From assembly GCA_009668205.1 (NCBI GenBank), contig WJYM01000003.1:62001-126000 (forward strand): 64,000 nucleotides of DNA, in the 5' to 3' direction. A program made the position numbers and the translations under genes. The notes below the pieces were generated by a model, which was not told the DNA's origin, did not search any database, and saw nothing but the letters and a program-made list of their open reading frames with translations. Shown piece after piece: positions 1-9,378 of this stretch. Numbering within the stretch: the first letter of the stretch is position 1; every line of letters begins with the position of its first letter. The DNA is from Enterobacteriaceae bacterium RIT691. Lineage in GTDB: Bacteria; Pseudomonadota; Gammaproteobacteria; Enterobacterales; Enterobacteriaceae.

Positions 1-3
1 GCG

Positions 4-642
4 ATGACAAGAGTGAAACTGGGCACAGTTCTGGCATTTGGCGTGCTTTTATCGTGGCAGGCGGCCGCACATCCTCACAGTTTTATCAGCATGCAGAGCG
101 GATTGGTGGCGAAAGAGGGCAAGTTAACCGCCATTGATATGCGCTGGACGATGGATGAAATCACCTCGGCCGATTTGCTCTATGATGCCGGAAACGCGAA
201 GCCGGGCGATGAAGTCTGGAAGAAGCTGGCGGCGGAGGTGATGGCGAATGTGTTGGGCCAGCACTACTTCACTGAATTCTGGCATGGTAAGCAGAAAGTG
301 AAGTTCGAGAATCTTCCTACGGCTTATGCGCTCGCCCGTGAAGGACATAAAGCGGTGCTGACGTTCACGTTACCGCTGGCTCAGCCGCAGCCGCTGGCTG
401 GGCAAACCTATCAATTCTCTACGTTTGATCCGTCCTACTTTGTTGATATGCACTACGAAAAAGACAGTGACGTAAAGCCGCCGGCAGATCTGCCCAAAGG
501 CTGTAACGTTGATGTACATACCCCGAAACCGAATGAAAATCTGACCGCTTACGCGTTGTCGCTCGATAAGGCCGATGCGCCGCCCGAGGACATGGATTTG
601 GGTAAACAGTTTGCTCAGCAGGTGACGATCGCATGTCCATAA
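4..642 (+). CDS. DUF1007 family secreted protein, partner of a Ni/Co transporter
   Basis: A 212-residue protein with an N-terminal signal peptide: a basic start, then a hydrophobic run ending at WQAAAHPHSF. The body looks like DUF1007, a periplasmic family usually encoded beside NicO/RcnA-type nickel/cobalt transporters. The next gene is exactly such a transporter and overlaps this one by 10 bases, so the two are probably translated together. The His-containing mature N-terminus (HPHS) could contact metal, but that is inference. The gene appears complete, although only three bases of upstream sequence are present and its promoter is outside the window. Confidence 0.8.
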   Translation: MTRVKLGTVLAFGVLLSWQAAAHPHSFISMQSGLVAKEGKLTAIDMRWTMDEITSADLLYDAGNAKPGDEVWKKLAAEVMANVLGQHYFTEFWHGKQKVKFENLPTAYALAREGHKAVLTFTLPLAQPQPLAGQTYQFSTFDPSYFVDMHYEKDSDVKPPADLPKGCNVDVHTPKPNENLTAYALSLDKADAPPEDMDLGKQFAQQVTIACP

Positions 643-1613
643 TCTCCCCGGCACCCATTCGTTCACGGCGCTGGCTGCATCTGTGGCCGGTGGCCCTGTT
701 TTTGCTGCTGGCGTTCGTCGGTGGCTTCTGGCTGTGGCAGGTCTGGCCGCAGGTGATGATCAAAAGCATTATCTGGCAGCGCGAGTTGAACCAGCAGATG
801 AGTGGCTTATTGCAGGCGGTGGCAGAGAACCCGACTAAAGCCGGGGGTTCGCTGCTGGCGTTCAGCTTTCTCTACGGCGTGCTGCACGCGCTCGGCCCGG
901 GGCACGGCAAAGTGGTGATTACCACCTGGCTTGCCACGCATCCTTCAAAACTGAAGTCGAGTATCGGTCTGACGCTGGCCGCGTCCTTATTGCAGGGATT
1001 CGTGGCGATTGGGCTGGTGGTGGTGGTTCTCACGCTGTTAGCGCTTCCCGCACGCCAGCTTCATTTGAGCAGCTTCTGGCTGGAGAAAGGCAGTTATGCG
1101 CTGGTGGGGGTGCTGGGGTTAATGCTGTGCGGGCGAGCCTTAAAGAAGCTTCACCAGTTAATGAAAAAGCCCACATTCACATCGTTCACCCCGCATCACG
1201 TTCATGACGCTAACTGCGGCTGTGGTCATCAGCATATGCCCTCTCCGACGCTCATGGAGAAGGGCGGCGACTGGCGCGCGCGGCTGATGATTATTCTGTC
1301 GATGGGGATGCGGCCCTGTTCCGGGGCAATCATGGTGCTGCTGTTCAGTAAAGTGATTGGCGTGTTCAGCTGGGGCGTGGTTTCTGCGCTGGCAATGGCG
1401 GCGGGTACGTCGATCACTATCTCTTCCCTGGCGCTGCTGGTGCACAGTTTCCGTCAGCTTGCGGTTCGTTTGAGCGGCAATAAAGCACCGGTACTTTGGC
1501 GGCAAATTGGCTGGACGACGCTGGCGTTTACGGGCGGAGCGGTGTTGGTTGTTGCTGCAGTGGTGATGTGGCTCAGTGCGGTGCCGGTGGGGCGGGGATT
1601 ACGACCGTTTTAA
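633..1613 (+). CDS. NicO-family nickel/cobalt transporter
   Basis: A 326-residue membrane protein with several hydrophobic segments. It has the NicO-family signatures HALGPGHGK (near residue 87) and GMRPCSGAIMV (near residue 226). Between them lies a cytoplasmic-type loop rich in His and Cys (HHVHDANCGCGHQH), typical of metal-binding loops in RcnA-like efflux proteins and related importers. The start ATG lies inside the last codons of the DUF1007 gene. The direction of transport cannot be told from the sequence. A nickel or cobalt substrate follows from the family. No RcnR-like regulator is visible nearby. Confidence 0.85.
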   Translation: MSIISPAPIRSRRWLHLWPVALFLLLAFVGGFWLWQVWPQVMIKSIIWQRELNQQMSGLLQAVAENPTKAGGSLLAFSFLYGVLHALGPGHGKVVITTWLATHPSKLKSSIGLTLAASLLQGFVAIGLVVVVLTLLALPARQLHLSSFWLEKGSYALVGVLGLMLCGRALKKLHQLMKKPTFTSFTPHHVHDANCGCGHQHMPSPTLMEKGGDWRARLMIILSMGMRPCSGAIMVLLFSKVIGVFSWGVVSALAMAAGTSITISSLALLVHSFRQLAVRLSGNKAPVLWRQIGWTTLAFTGGAVLVVAAVVMWLSAVPVGRGLRPF

Positions 1614-1628
1614 TTTTGTTTTGAAAAT

Positions 1629-1745
1629 ACCCCCTCACCCTAGCCCTCTCCCGCGAGGGGAGAGGGAACCGTACGGTGCTGGGTGGGAACAGCACAGTGC
1701 GATTTTCCCCCTCGCCCCTTTGGGGAGAGGGTCGGGGTGAGGGGA
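1629..1745. repeat. CCCTCTCCC-type palindromic repeats
   Basis: Two adjacent imperfect palindromes fill the gap between the convergent transporter gene and suhB. The left one pairs CCCTCTCCC with GGGAGAGGG around a short loop. The right one pairs CCCCCTCGCCCC with GGGGAGAGGG. The same motif recurs at 11635-11670 and 56388-56522, always after a gene end. It may act as a transcript end or mRNA stabiliser. Confidence 0.75.
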
Positions 1746-1751
1746 AAGCGA

Positions 1752-2558
1752 TTAACGCTTCAGCGCTTCGCTCAGTTCATCACGCATGCTTGCCAGCATC
1801 GCTTTCACGACGCGTGGGTTGCCCGCGACGATGTTGCCGGTGGTCAGGAAGTTGTGACCGCCGGTGAAATCACACACCAGCGCGCCAGCTTCACGAGCGA
1901 TCAGCTCGCCAGCGGCGAAATCCCATGGCTTCAGACCCAGTTCGAAGTAACCGTCAACGCGGCCAGCGGCGACGTAGCACAGATCCAGCGCAGCGGAACC
2001 GGAGCGACGGAAGTCCGCGCATTCGGTGAACAGTTTGCCGAGGATATTCATGTACGCAGGCGCGTGCTGTTTCGCTTTGAACGGGAAACCGGTCGCCAGA
2101 ATGGTGCCATCCAGATCGCGGGCATTGGTGCCGCGCAGACGGTAGCCGTTCAGCTGTGCGCCCTGACCACGAGTGGCGGTGAACAGTTCGTTACGCATTG
2201 GATCGTAAACCACCGCGACTTCAGTACGGCCTTTGATGCGTACGGCGATGGAAACAGAGAAGTGTGGCAGACGTTTAACGAAGTTGGTGGTGCCATCCAG
2301 TGGATCGATAACCCATTGCACATCCTGATCTTCGCCTGCATGTTCACCGGATTCTTCGGTGATAATAGTGTGCTGCGGGTAAGATTTGCGGATGGTTTCG
2401 ATAATCATCGCTTCTGCGGCTTTATCGACGTTCGTCACAAAATCATTGCTGCCTTTTTGGCTGGTTTCTACGGAATCTGGCGTTTCGTAGTGTTTGGCAA
2501 TTACATTACCCGCCTTGCGCGCTGCACGCACGGCGATAGTCAACATAGGATGTTGCAT
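1752..2558 (-). CDS. suhB: Inositol-1-monophosphatase / Nus factor SuhB
   Basis: A 268-residue protein, collinear with E. coli SuhB (267 residues). The Mg-dependent phosphatase signature DPLDGTTNF starts at residue 85, the ITEESG glutamates lie at about 66-70, and the second metal motif PWDFAAGE lies near residue 211. It hydrolyses inositol-1-phosphate and related substrates. In enterobacteria it also binds RNA polymerase as part of the rRNA antitermination complex. It is transcribed alone, divergently from trmJ, as in E. coli. The long open frame on the opposite strand is a shadow. Confidence 0.97.
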   Translation of the reverse strand: MQHPMLTIAVRAARKAGNVIAKHYETPDSVETSQKGSNDFVTNVDKAAEAMIIETIRKSYPQHTIITEESGEHAGEDQDVQWVIDPLDGTTNFVKRLPHFSVSIAVRIKGRTEVAVVYDPMRNELFTATRGQGAQLNGYRLRGTNARDLDGTILATGFPFKAKQHAPAYMNILGKLFTECADFRRSGSAALDLCYVAAGRVDGYFELGLKPWDFAAGELIAREAGALVCDFTGGHNFLTTGNIVAGNPRVVKAMLASMRDELSEALKR

Positions 2559-2671
2559 CGGTCACTCTCACTGGATGTTAAAGAACGGGAAAAACGGCGC
2601 ACATCATAGCAGCGAATTCGGAATCTGTCTCCGCTTTATGATAATATGGCCCAATAATCTTAAGCCGAAGA

Positions 2672-3415
2672 ATGACAATGCTGCAAAATATCCGAATCGT
2701 ATTGGTAGAAACCTCCCACACCGGCAACATGGGTTCAGTTGCTCGTGCTATGAAAACCATGGGGTTAACTAACCTGTGGCTGGTAAACCCTCTGGTAAAA
2801 CCTGACTCCCAGGCGATTGCGCTGGCCGCCGGTGCCAGCGATGTGATTGGTAACGCACAGATTGTCGATACCCTGGACGAAGCCCTGGCGGGCTGTAGTC
2901 TGGTGGTTGGCACCAGTGCGCGTTCCCGTACGCTGCCGTGGCCGATGCTCGACCCGCGTGAATGTGGGCTGAAAAGCGTGGCGGAAGGCGAACATGCGCC
3001 AGTGGCGCTGGTGTTTGGTCGTGAGCGCGTCGGTCTGACCAACGACGAACTGCAGAAGTGTCACTACCACGTGGCGATTGCCGCTAACCCGGAATACAGC
3101 TCACTGAACCTGGCGATGGCGGTGCAGGTCATTGCCTATGAAGTCCGGATGGCGTGGCTGGCGGCGCAGGAAAAAGGCGAGACAGTTAAAACCGAAGAAG
3201 AAGAGGTCGCTTATCCCCTGGTGGATGACCTGGAACGCTTCTACGGTCACCTCGAGCAAACCTTGCTGTCGACGGGCTTCATCCGTGCCGGGCATCCGGG
3301 CCAGGTGATGAACAAGCTGCGTCGTATGTTCACGCGCGCCCGTCCGGAAAGCCAGGAGCTGAACATCCTGCGCGGGATGCTGGCGTCTATCGAGGCGTTA
3401 AAGAAAGATAAATAG
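2672..3415 (+). CDS. trmJ: tRNA (cytidine/uridine-32-2'-O)-methyltransferase TrmJ
   Basis: A SPOUT-class methyltransferase that modifies the ribose at tRNA position 32. The N-terminal half carries the TrmH/SpoU motifs: [17 protein letters not shown] near residue 13, then [13 protein letters not shown] and [15 protein letters not shown], which form the trefoil-knot SAM site. The C-terminal extension (about residues 165-247) is the tRNA-binding and dimerising part. The first ATG gives 247 residues. A second ATG two codons in (2678) matches the usual enterobacterial start MLQNIRI and may be the true one. The downstream neighbour is iscR, as in E. coli. Confidence 0.96.
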   Translation: MTMLQNIRIVLVETSHTGNMGSVARAMKTMGLTNLWLVNPLVKPDSQAIALAAGASDVIGNAQIVDTLDEALAGCSLVVGTSARSRTLPWPMLDPRECGLKSVAEGEHAPVALVFGRERVGLTNDELQKCHYHVAIAANPEYSSLNLAMAVQVIAYEVRMAWLAAQEKGETVKTEEEEVAYPLVDDLERFYGHLEQTLLSTGFIRAGHPGQVMNKLRRMFTRARPESQELNILRGMLASIEALKKDK

Positions 3416-3421
3416 TTTTTT

Positions 3422-3487
3422 GCCCGGCGGCGCTTCGCTTGCGCGGGCCTACGATTTGTAGGTCGGGTAAGCGAAGCGCCACCCGAC
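3422..3487. repeat. REP-like palindromic element after trmJ
   Basis: An inverted repeat with arms GCGCTTCGCTTGCGCGGGCC and GTAGGTCGGGTAAGCGAAGC. It belongs to the REP/BIME-like family also found at 10661, 11532, 30551, 49022, 53353 and 56541. It follows the trmJ stop directly and is the only obvious transcript-end structure for that gene. Confidence 0.85.
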
Positions 3488-3510
3488 AATGAAACGGCAC
3501 AGAAGGTTAA

Positions 3511-3573
3511 ATACCTGACTAAAACAGTCAACTAAATAGTTGACCATTTTAGTCGGGAATGTCAGACTTGGCC
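3511..3573 (+). promoter_or_regulatory. iscR promoter with two type-1 IscR operators
   Basis: Two adjacent 25-bp sites fit the type-1 IscR consensus (ATASYYGACTRWWWYAGTCRRSTAT). Site 1 is 3511-3535, with core CCTGACTAAAACAGTCAAC. Site 2 is 3536-3560, with core GTTGACCATTTTAGTCGGG. A plausible -35 TTGACC (3540-3545) lies within site 2. A 17-bp spacer leads to an extended -10 (TGT then CAGACT, 3560-3568), predicting a start near 3574, about 66 bases before the iscR ATG. [2Fe-2S]-IscR bound here would block RNA polymerase, the known feedback circuit. Confidence 0.85.
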
Positions 3574-3639
3574 CTGCTATGCAATACCTACATTTTAATA
3601 ACAACCCCGGGCAGGGGCGAGTTTGAGGTTAAGTAAGAC

Positions 3640-4131
3640 ATGAGACTGACATCTAAAGGGCGTTATGCCGTGACCGCGATGCTGGACGTTGCGCTCAACT
3701 CCGAAGCGGGCCCGGTTCCGTTGGCTGATATTTCTGAACGACAGGGAATTTCTCTCTCCTATCTGGAGCAGCTGTTCTCTCGCCTGCGTAAAAACGGGCT
3801 GGTTTCAAGCGTTCGCGGCCCGGGCGGTGGTTATCTGCTGGGTAAAGACGCAGGCAGCATTGCCGTAGGTGAAGTGATCAGTGCCGTAGATGAATCCGTA
3901 GACGCCACCCGTTGTCAGGGTAAAGGCGGCTGCCAGGGTGGCGATAAGTGCCTGACCCACGCGCTGTGGCGCGATCTGAGCGATCGTCTTACCGGTTTCC
4001 TGAATAACATCACCCTGGGTGAGCTGGTCAATAATCAGGAAGTGCTGGACGTGTCTGACCGTCAGCATACGCACGAATCTCATCGCAGTACCCGCGCACA
4101 AGACGCGATCGACGTCAAATTACGCGCCTAA
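3640..4131 (+). CDS. iscR: Iron-sulfur cluster regulator IscR (Rrf2 family)
   Basis: A 163-residue Rrf2-family winged-helix regulator. The HTH lies in the first 60 residues ([19 protein letters not shown]). The [2Fe-2S] ligands are in the loop [16 protein letters not shown], corresponding to Cys92, Cys98, Cys104 and His107. In holo form it represses its own operon through type-1 sites. The apo form also acts at type-2 sites. First gene of the isc operon, with both operators just upstream and a 239-base structured spacer before iscS. Confidence 0.98.
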   Translation: MRLTSKGRYAVTAMLDVALNSEAGPVPLADISERQGISLSYLEQLFSRLRKNGLVSSVRGPGGGYLLGKDAGSIAVGEVISAVDESVDATRCQGKGGCQGGDKCLTHALWRDLSDRLTGFLNNITLGELVNNQEVLDVSDRQHTHESHRSTRAQDAIDVKLRA

Positions 4132-4150
4132 TTTGCCCGTTATATTTCGC

Positions 4151-4240
4151 GCTGCAGCTGCGTTGGCCGCACTTGTTCGCCTCAGTCACTTACTTGATGT
4201 AAGCTGCTGGGGATTCTCAAGTTTGCCGCCTTGCTGCAAC
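4151..4240 (+). repeat. Large imperfect palindrome in the iscR-iscS spacer
   Basis: A 90-base imperfect inverted repeat. The outer arms GCTGCAGC (4151) and GCTGCAAC (4233) pair, and the apex is CTTAC-TTGAT-GTAAG at 4189-4203. The transcript would fold into a long hairpin between the iscR stop and the iscS leader. In E. coli a hairpin in this spacer protects iscR mRNA when the small RNA RyhB triggers decay of iscSUA. This element sits in the equivalent place. Its repeat-like composition suggests an intergenic repeat adopted for that role, which is inference. Confidence 0.6.
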
Positions 4241-4370
4241 ACGAACTAGTTAGGGCAAAACTAAAAAGAATTCAGAATCAGGCCGGGGCAGTAAGCCCCG
4301 TCAACACGGTCGTACATCCAGCCGGTTGCCTGGTTCATTGCATTGAAGCGATGTACGGAGTTTAAGAGCA

Positions 4371-5585
4371 ATGAAATTACCGATTTATCTCGACTACTCC
4401 GCAACCACGCCGGTGGACCCGCGTGTTGCCGAGAAAATGATGCAGTGCCTGACCCTGGACGGAAACTTTGGTAACCCAGCTTCCCGTTCACACCGTTTTG
4501 GCTGGCATGCTGAAGAGGCGGTCGATATCGCCCGTAATCAGATTGCTGAGCTGGTAGGCGCTGATCCGCGTGAAATCGTCTTTACCTCTGGTGCGACTGA
4601 GTCAGACAACCTGGCTATCAAAGGTGCAGCCAACTTCTATCAGAAAAAAGGCAAGCACATCATCACCTGCAAAACCGAGCACAAAGCGGTTCTCGACACC
4701 TGTCGTCAGCTGGAGCGTGAAGGGTTTGAAGTGACTTACCTCGCCCCTCAGAGCAACGGTATCATCGACCTGAAAGAACTCGAAGCCGCAATGCGTGACG
4801 ACACCATTCTCGTGTCCATCATGCACGTGAACAACGAAATCGGCGTGGTGCAGGATATCGCGACTATCGGCGAACTGTGTCGTGCGCGCGGCATTATCTA
4901 TCACGTGGATGCAACCCAGAGCGTGGGCAAACTGCCTATCGACCTGAGCCAGCTGAAAGTGGACCTGATGTCCTTCTCTGGCCACAAAATCTATGGCCCG
5001 AAAGGTATCGGCGCACTGTACGTACGTCGTAAACCGCGTATCCGTATCGAAGCGCAGATGCACGGCGGCGGTCACGAGCGCGGTATGCGTTCCGGTACTC
5101 TGCCCGTTCACCAGATCGTGGGCATGGGCGAAGCGTATCGCATTGCCAAAGAAGAGATGGACACCGAGATGGCACGCCTGCGCAAGCTGCGTAACCGTCT
5201 GTGGGAAGGCGTGAAAGATATGGAAGAGGTTTACCTGAACGGTGATCTCGAGCAGGGCGCGCCAAACATCCTCAACGTCAGCTTTAACTACGTTGAAGGC
5301 GAGTCGCTGATCATGGCGCTCAAAGATCTGGCCGTTTCCTCCGGTTCTGCCTGTACGTCTGCAAGCCTTGAGCCGTCCTATGTGCTGCGTGCACTGGGAA
5401 TGACTGACGAGCTGGCGCACAGCTCTATCCGTTTCTCTTTAGGTCGTTTTACTACCGAAGAAGAGATTGATTACACCATTGCGCTGGTACAGAAATCCAT
5501 TGGTCGTCTGCGTGACCTTTCTCCATTGTGGGATATGTTCAAGCAGGGCGTGGATCTGAACACCATCGAATGGTCACATCACTAA
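4371..5585 (+). CDS. iscS: Cysteine desulfurase IscS
   Basis: A 404-residue PLP enzyme, the same length as E. coli IscS. It takes sulfur from cysteine and passes it as persulfide to IscU, TusA, ThiI and others. The PLP lysine is Lys206 in SFSGHKIYG. The mobile-loop catalytic Cys328 is in [10 protein letters not shown]. The aminotransferase class-V motif [12 protein letters not shown] lies at 178-190. It is 26 bases ahead of iscU in the isc operon. RyhB would be expected to pair near its start, as in E. coli. Confidence 0.99.
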   Translation: MKLPIYLDYSATTPVDPRVAEKMMQCLTLDGNFGNPASRSHRFGWHAEEAVDIARNQIAELVGADPREIVFTSGATESDNLAIKGAANFYQKKGKHIITCKTEHKAVLDTCRQLEREGFEVTYLAPQSNGIIDLKELEAAMRDDTILVSIMHVNNEIGVVQDIATIGELCRARGIIYHVDATQSVGKLPIDLSQLKVDLMSFSGHKIYGPKGIGALYVRRKPRIRIEAQMHGGGHERGMRSGTLPVHQIVGMGEAYRIAKEEMDTEMARLRKLRNRLWEGVKDMEEVYLNGDLEQGAPNILNVSFNYVEGESLIMALKDLAVSSGSACTSASLEPSYVLRALGMTDELAHSSIRFSLGRFTTEEEIDYTIALVQKSIGRLRDLSPLWDMFKQGVDLNTIEWSHH

Positions 5586-5611
5586 TCGGTACCCTATAAG
5601 GAGAATACAAC

Positions 5612-5998
5612 ATGGCTTACAGCGAAAAAGTTATCGATCATTACGAGAATCCACGCAACGTGGGATCTTTTGACAACAGCGACGACAGCGTCGGCAGCGG
5701 CATGGTCGGTGCACCGGCGTGCGGCGACGTGATGAAGTTGCAGATTAAAGTCAACAATGAAGGTATCATTGAAGACGCGCGCTTCAAGACCTACGGCTGT
5801 GGTTCTGCTATCGCCTCCAGCTCTCTCGTCACCGAGTGGGTGAAGGGGAAATCCCTGGACGAAGCTCAGGCTATCAAGAACACCGATATCGCTGAAGAAC
5901 TCGAGCTGCCGCCGGTGAAAATTCACTGTTCTATCCTGGCAGAAGACGCGATCAAAGCCGCCATTGCGGACTATAAAAGCAAACGTGAAGCAAAATAA
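5612..5998 (+). CDS. iscU: Fe-S cluster scaffold IscU
   Basis: A 128-residue scaffold on which IscS sulfur and iron are assembled into [2Fe-2S] clusters. The three cluster cysteines are Cys37 (GAPACGDV), Cys63 (TYGCGSA) and Cys106 (KIHCSIL). The LPPVK motif at 99-103 is the recognition site for the HscA chaperone encoded downstream. A strong ribosome site, AAGGAG, precedes the ATG. Confidence 0.99.
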   Translation: MAYSEKVIDHYENPRNVGSFDNSDDSVGSGMVGAPACGDVMKLQIKVNNEGIIEDARFKTYGCGSAIASSSLVTEWVKGKSLDEAQAIKNTDIAEELELPPVKIHCSILAEDAIKAAIADYKSKREAK

Positions 5999-6017
5999 TT
6001 AAGTTGAGGTTGTTGTT

Positions 6018-6341
6018 ATGTCGATTACCCTTAGCGACAGCGCTGCCGCGCGAGTGAGCTCTTTCCTGGCCAACCGTGGCAAAGGCTTCGGCCTGCGTCT
6101 GGGCGTGCGTACGTCCGGTTGTTCTGGTATGGCCTACGTGCTGGAATTTGTCGATGCGCCCGACGCGGAAGATACCGTGTTTGAAGACAAAGGCGTGAAG
6201 GTAGTGGTCGATGGCAAAAGCCTGCAGTTCCTCAACGGCACCGAACTGGACTTCGTCAAAGAAGGCCTGAACGAAGGGTTTAAGTTCACCAACCCGAACG
6301 TCAAAGATGAGTGCGGTTGCGGCGAAAGCTTCCATGTTTAA
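6018..6341 (+). CDS. iscA: A-type Fe-S carrier IscA
   Basis: A 107-residue A-type carrier that takes clusters from the scaffold to [4Fe-4S] targets. The conserved cysteines are at 35 (TSGCSGMAY), 99 and 101 (DECGCGES). It follows iscU by 19 bases. A GC-rich hairpin with a T-rich tail separates it from hscB, which may reduce transcription of the chaperone genes. Confidence 0.98.
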   Translation: MSITLSDSAAARVSSFLANRGKGFGLRLGVRTSGCSGMAYVLEFVDAPDAEDTVFEDKGVKVVVDGKSLQFLNGTELDFVKEGLNEGFKFTNPNVKDECGCGESFHV

Positions 6342-6356
6342 TCACGCGTAAGATAG

Positions 6357-6395
6357 CCCCACGACAGCCTGGCTGCCTGTGGGGTTTGCTTTTTC
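6357..6395 (+). terminator. Hairpin between iscA and hscB (possible attenuating terminator)
   Basis: CCCCAC at 6357-6362 pairs with GTGGGG at 6379-6384, with further inner pairing, followed by TTTGCTTTTTC. It looks like a weak rho-independent terminator inside the operon, placed so that it would lower hscBA-fdx-iscX expression relative to iscRSUA. Confidence 0.55.
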
Positions 6396-6405
6396 AGAGA
6401 CAGCT

Positions 6406-6921
6406 ATGGACTACTTCACGCTCTTTGGCCTGCCGGCCTCGTACCATCTCGACAGCCAGCAGCTCGCCACGCGCTTTCAGGATCTTCAGCGCCAGTTCCA
6501 TCCGGACAAATTCGCCAGCCACTCCAGTGCCGATCAGCTCGCTGCGGTACAGCAATCCGCCACCATCAACCAGGCCTGGCAGACGCTGCGTAACCCGCTG
6601 GCACGCGCCGAATATCTGCTTTCCCTGCATGGCTTTGATCTCGCGAGCGAACAGCACACGGTGCGTGATACGGCATTTTTGATGGAACAGCTGGAACTGC
6701 GTGAAGAGCTGGATGACATCGATCGTGCCAAAGACAGTGATAAACTTGATGCGTTTATGAAACGCGTGAAGCACATGTTCGATACCCGCCATCAGCAGAT
6801 GGTGGCGGAACTCGACAATGAAACGTGGGATGCGGCGGCGGATACCGTGCGTAAACTGCGTTTTCTCGATAAACTGCGCAGCTCAGCAGAACAACTCGAA
6901 GAAAAGCTGCTCGATTTTTGA
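6406..6921 (+). CDS. hscB: Co-chaperone HscB (J-domain protein)
   Basis: A 171-residue J-protein that delivers IscU to HscA and stimulates its ATPase. The N-terminal J domain has the HPD motif at 32-34 (FHPDKFA). The C-terminal three-helix bundle (about 85-171) binds IscU. An in-frame ATG at 6379 would add nine residues, but the start at 6406 ([10 protein letters not shown]) gives the family length and sequence and is preferred. It ends 15 bases before hscA. Confidence 0.97.
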   Translation: MDYFTLFGLPASYHLDSQQLATRFQDLQRQFHPDKFASHSSADQLAAVQQSATINQAWQTLRNPLARAEYLLSLHGFDLASEQHTVRDTAFLMEQLELREELDDIDRAKDSDKLDAFMKRVKHMFDTRHQQMVAELDNETWDAAADTVRKLRFLDKLRSSAEQLEEKLLDF

Positions 6922-6936
6922 TTCCGGAAGCTCAAC

Positions 6937-8787
6937 ATGGCCTTATTACAAATCAGTGAGCCGGGTATGAGTGCCGCGCCGCACCAGCGTCGTCTGGCGG
7001 CGGGCATCGACTTAGGCACCACCAATTCCCTGGTGGCGACCGTGCGCAGCGGCCAGGCGGAAACGCTGGCCGACCACGACGGCCGTCATCTGCTCCCCTC
7101 CGTTGTTCATTATCAGGCGCAAGGGCATGACGTGGGTTATGAAGCCCGTGCTAATGCCGCGCGCGATCCGGTGAACACCATCAGCTCTGTGAAGCGTCTG
7201 ATGGGGCGTTCACTCGCCGACGTGCAGGCGCGCTACCCGCATCTGCCCTACCAGCTGCAGGCCAGCGAAAATGGCCTGCCGATGCTGGCGACCTCTGCCG
7301 GTCTGCTGAACCCGATTCGCATTTCTGCCGATATCCTCAAAACGCTGGCGGCGCGTGCCACCGAAGCGCTGGAAGGCAGCCTCGACGGCGTAGTGATTAC
7401 CGTCCCTGCGTATTTCGATGACGCACAGCGCCAGGGCACCAAAGACGCCGCGCGTCTGGCAGGCCTGCACGTATTACGTCTGCTCAACGAGCCGACGGCG
7501 GCAGCGATTGCCTACGGTCTGGATTCCGGGCAGGAAGGCGTGATTGCCGTGTACGATCTCGGCGGCGGCACCTTTGATATTTCGATTCTGCGCCTTAGCC
7601 GTGGAGTATTTGAAGTGCTGGCCACCGGCGGCGATTCCGCGCTCGGTGGCGATGACTTTGACCATCTGCTGGCCGATCATATTCGTGAACTGGCAGGTAT
7701 CGCGGATCGCTCCGACAACCGCCTGCAGCGTGAGCTGTTAGACGCCGCCATTGCCGCGAAAATCGCCCTCAGCGACGCGGAAAGTGTCAGCGTTGAGGTC
7801 GCCGGCTGGAAAGGCGATATCACCCGCGAACAGTTCAACGAACTGATTGCCGCGCTGGTGAAGCGCACGCTGCTGGCCTGCCGTCGCGCGTTGAAAGACG
7901 CGGGCGTTGCAGCCGAAGAAGTGAAAGACGTGGTGATGGTGGGCGGCTCTACCCGCGTGCCATTGGTGCGCGAGCGCGTTGGCGAATTCTTTGGCCGCAC
8001 GCCGCTCACGTCTATCGACCCGGATAAAGTCGTCGCCATCGGTGCGGCGATTCAGGCAGACATTCTGGTCGGCAACAAGCCGGACAGCGAAATGCTGCTG
8101 CTGGACGTGATCCCGCTCTCCCTTGGTCTTGAAACCATGGGTGGCCTGGTGGAAAAAGTGATCCCGCGTAACACCACCATTCCGGTGGCGCGTGCGCAGG
8201 AGTTCACCACCTTCAAAGATGGACAGACCGCAATGTCTATCCACGTGATGCAGGGCGAGCGTGAGCTGGTTCAGGATTGCCGTTCGCTGGCGCGTTTCGC
8301 GCTGCGCGGTATTCCGGCGCTGCCTGCGGGCGGGGCGCACATTCGCGTCACCTTCCAGGTGGATGCTGACGGCCTGCTGAGCGTCACGGCGATGGAGAAA
8401 TCCACCGGCGTGGAGGCGTCCATTCAGGTGAAACCGTCTTACGGTCTGAGCGACAACGAAATCGCGACCATGATCAAAGACTCCATGAGCTTTGCTGAAC
8501 ACGACGTCCAGGCGCGCATGCTTGCCGAACAGAAAGTGGAAGCCGCACGCGTGATGGAAAGCCTGAACAGCGCGCTGGCTGCAGATGCGCAGCTGCTGAG
8601 CGCCGACGAACGCAAATTGATTGACGACGGTGTGGTTGCCCTGCAAGCCGCTGCCGTCGGCAGTGATGCCGAAGCCATTAAAGAAGCCATTAAAAATATC
8701 GACACACAAACCCAGGAATTTGCCGCACGCCGTATGGACCAGTCGGTCCGTCAGGCGCTGAAAGGCCAGTCCGTGGACGAGGTTTAA
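6937..8787 (+). CDS. hscA: Fe-S chaperone HscA (Hsp70 family)
   Basis: A 616-residue Hsp70 dedicated to cluster transfer from IscU. The nucleotide-binding domain shows GIDLGTTNS near residue 24, [14 protein letters not shown] near 205 and [14 protein letters not shown] near 335. The substrate-binding domain and helical lid follow to the C-terminus. The length equals that of E. coli HscA. It is followed one base later by fdx, so the two are tightly coupled. Confidence 0.98.
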   Translation: MALLQISEPGMSAAPHQRRLAAGIDLGTTNSLVATVRSGQAETLADHDGRHLLPSVVHYQAQGHDVGYEARANAARDPVNTISSVKRLMGRSLADVQARYPHLPYQLQASENGLPMLATSAGLLNPIRISADILKTLAARATEALEGSLDGVVITVPAYFDDAQRQGTKDAARLAGLHVLRLLNEPTAAAIAYGLDSGQEGVIAVYDLGGGTFDISILRLSRGVFEVLATGGDSALGGDDFDHLLADHIRELAGIADRSDNRLQRELLDAAIAAKIALSDAESVSVEVAGWKGDITREQFNELIAALVKRTLLACRRALKDAGVAAEEVKDVVMVGGSTRVPLVRERVGEFFGRTPLTSIDPDKVVAIGAAIQADILVGNKPDSEMLLLDVIPLSLGLETMGGLVEKVIPRNTTIPVARAQEFTTFKDGQTAMSIHVMQGERELVQDCRSLARFALRGIPALPAGGAHIRVTFQVDADGLLSVTAMEKSTGVEASIQVKPSYGLSDNEIATMIKDSMSFAEHDVQARMLAEQKVEAARVMESLNSALAADAQLLSADERKLIDDGVVALQAAAVGSDAEAIKEAIKNIDTQTQEFAARRMDQSVRQALKGQSVDEV

Positions 8788-8788
8788 T

Positions 8789-9124
8789 ATGCCAAAGATT
8801 GTTATTTTGCCTCATGCGGACCTCTGTCCGGATGGCGCAGTTCTGGAAGCGAAGACCGGTGAAACCATTCTCGACGTTGCCCTGCGTAACGGAATTGAAG
8901 TGGAACACGCCTGTGAGAAATCCTGTGCCTGCACCACCTGCCACTGCGTTGTGCGTGAAGGTTTCGACTCGCTCGCTGAGAGCACCGAAGACGAAGATGA
9001 CATGCTGGATAAAGCATGGGGTCTGGAGCCAGACAGCCGTTTAAGCTGCCAGGCCACGGTGACCGACGAAGATCTGGTGGTGGAATTCCCACGCTACACC
9101 ATCAACCACGCGCGAGAGGGTTGA
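8789..9124 (+). CDS. fdx: [2Fe-2S] ferredoxin of the isc operon
   Basis: A 111-residue adrenodoxin-type ferredoxin that supplies electrons for cluster assembly. The four cluster ligands fit Cys42, Cys48, Cys51 and Cys87 ([14 protein letters not shown] and LSCQAT). It starts one base after the hscA stop and ends one base before iscX. Confidence 0.98.
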   Translation: MPKIVILPHADLCPDGAVLEAKTGETILDVALRNGIEVEHACEKSCACTTCHCVVREGFDSLAESTEDEDDMLDKAWGLEPDSRLSCQATVTDEDLVVEFPRYTINHAREG

Positions 9125-9125
9125 T

Positions 9126-9326
9126 ATGAGCCTGAAATGGACCGACAGCCGTGAAATCGGTGAAGCGCTGTATGACACTTTCCCGGATCTCGATCCGAAG
9201 ACGGTGCGCTTTACCGATATGCACCAGTGGATTTGCGATCTTGAGGGGTTCGACGACGATCCCAACGCCTCCAATGAAAAAATTCTGGAAGCGATTCTGT
9301 TAGTCTGGTTAGATGAAGCAGAATAA
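9126..9326 (+). CDS. iscX: Fe-S assembly adaptor IscX
   Basis: A 66-residue acidic protein ([15 protein letters not shown] at the N-terminus) that binds IscS and iron and tunes desulfurase activity. Last gene of the isc operon. It is followed by a 10-bp-stem hairpin at 9335-9358 before pepB. Confidence 0.97.
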   Translation: MSLKWTDSREIGEALYDTFPDLDPKTVRFTDMHQWICDLEGFDDDPNASNEKILEAILLVWLDEAE

Positions 9327-9334
9327 ATATTGTT

Positions 9335-9358
9335 ACGGGCTGCCTTGAGGCGGCCCGT
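9335..9358 (+). terminator. Hairpin after iscX
   Basis: A ten-base-pair stem, ACGGGCTGCC pairing with GGCGGCCCGT around a TTGA loop (one G-T pair), then TTGC. The T tail is weak, so some readthrough into pepB is likely. Confidence 0.65.
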
Positions 9359-9378
9359 TTGCTAATAAGGATAATAAA

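Noticed and set aside
1683-2609. 308-codon open frame opposite suhB
   Set aside because: It is an antisense shadow of suhB, which has all family motifs. It shows no ribosome site and no protein motif.
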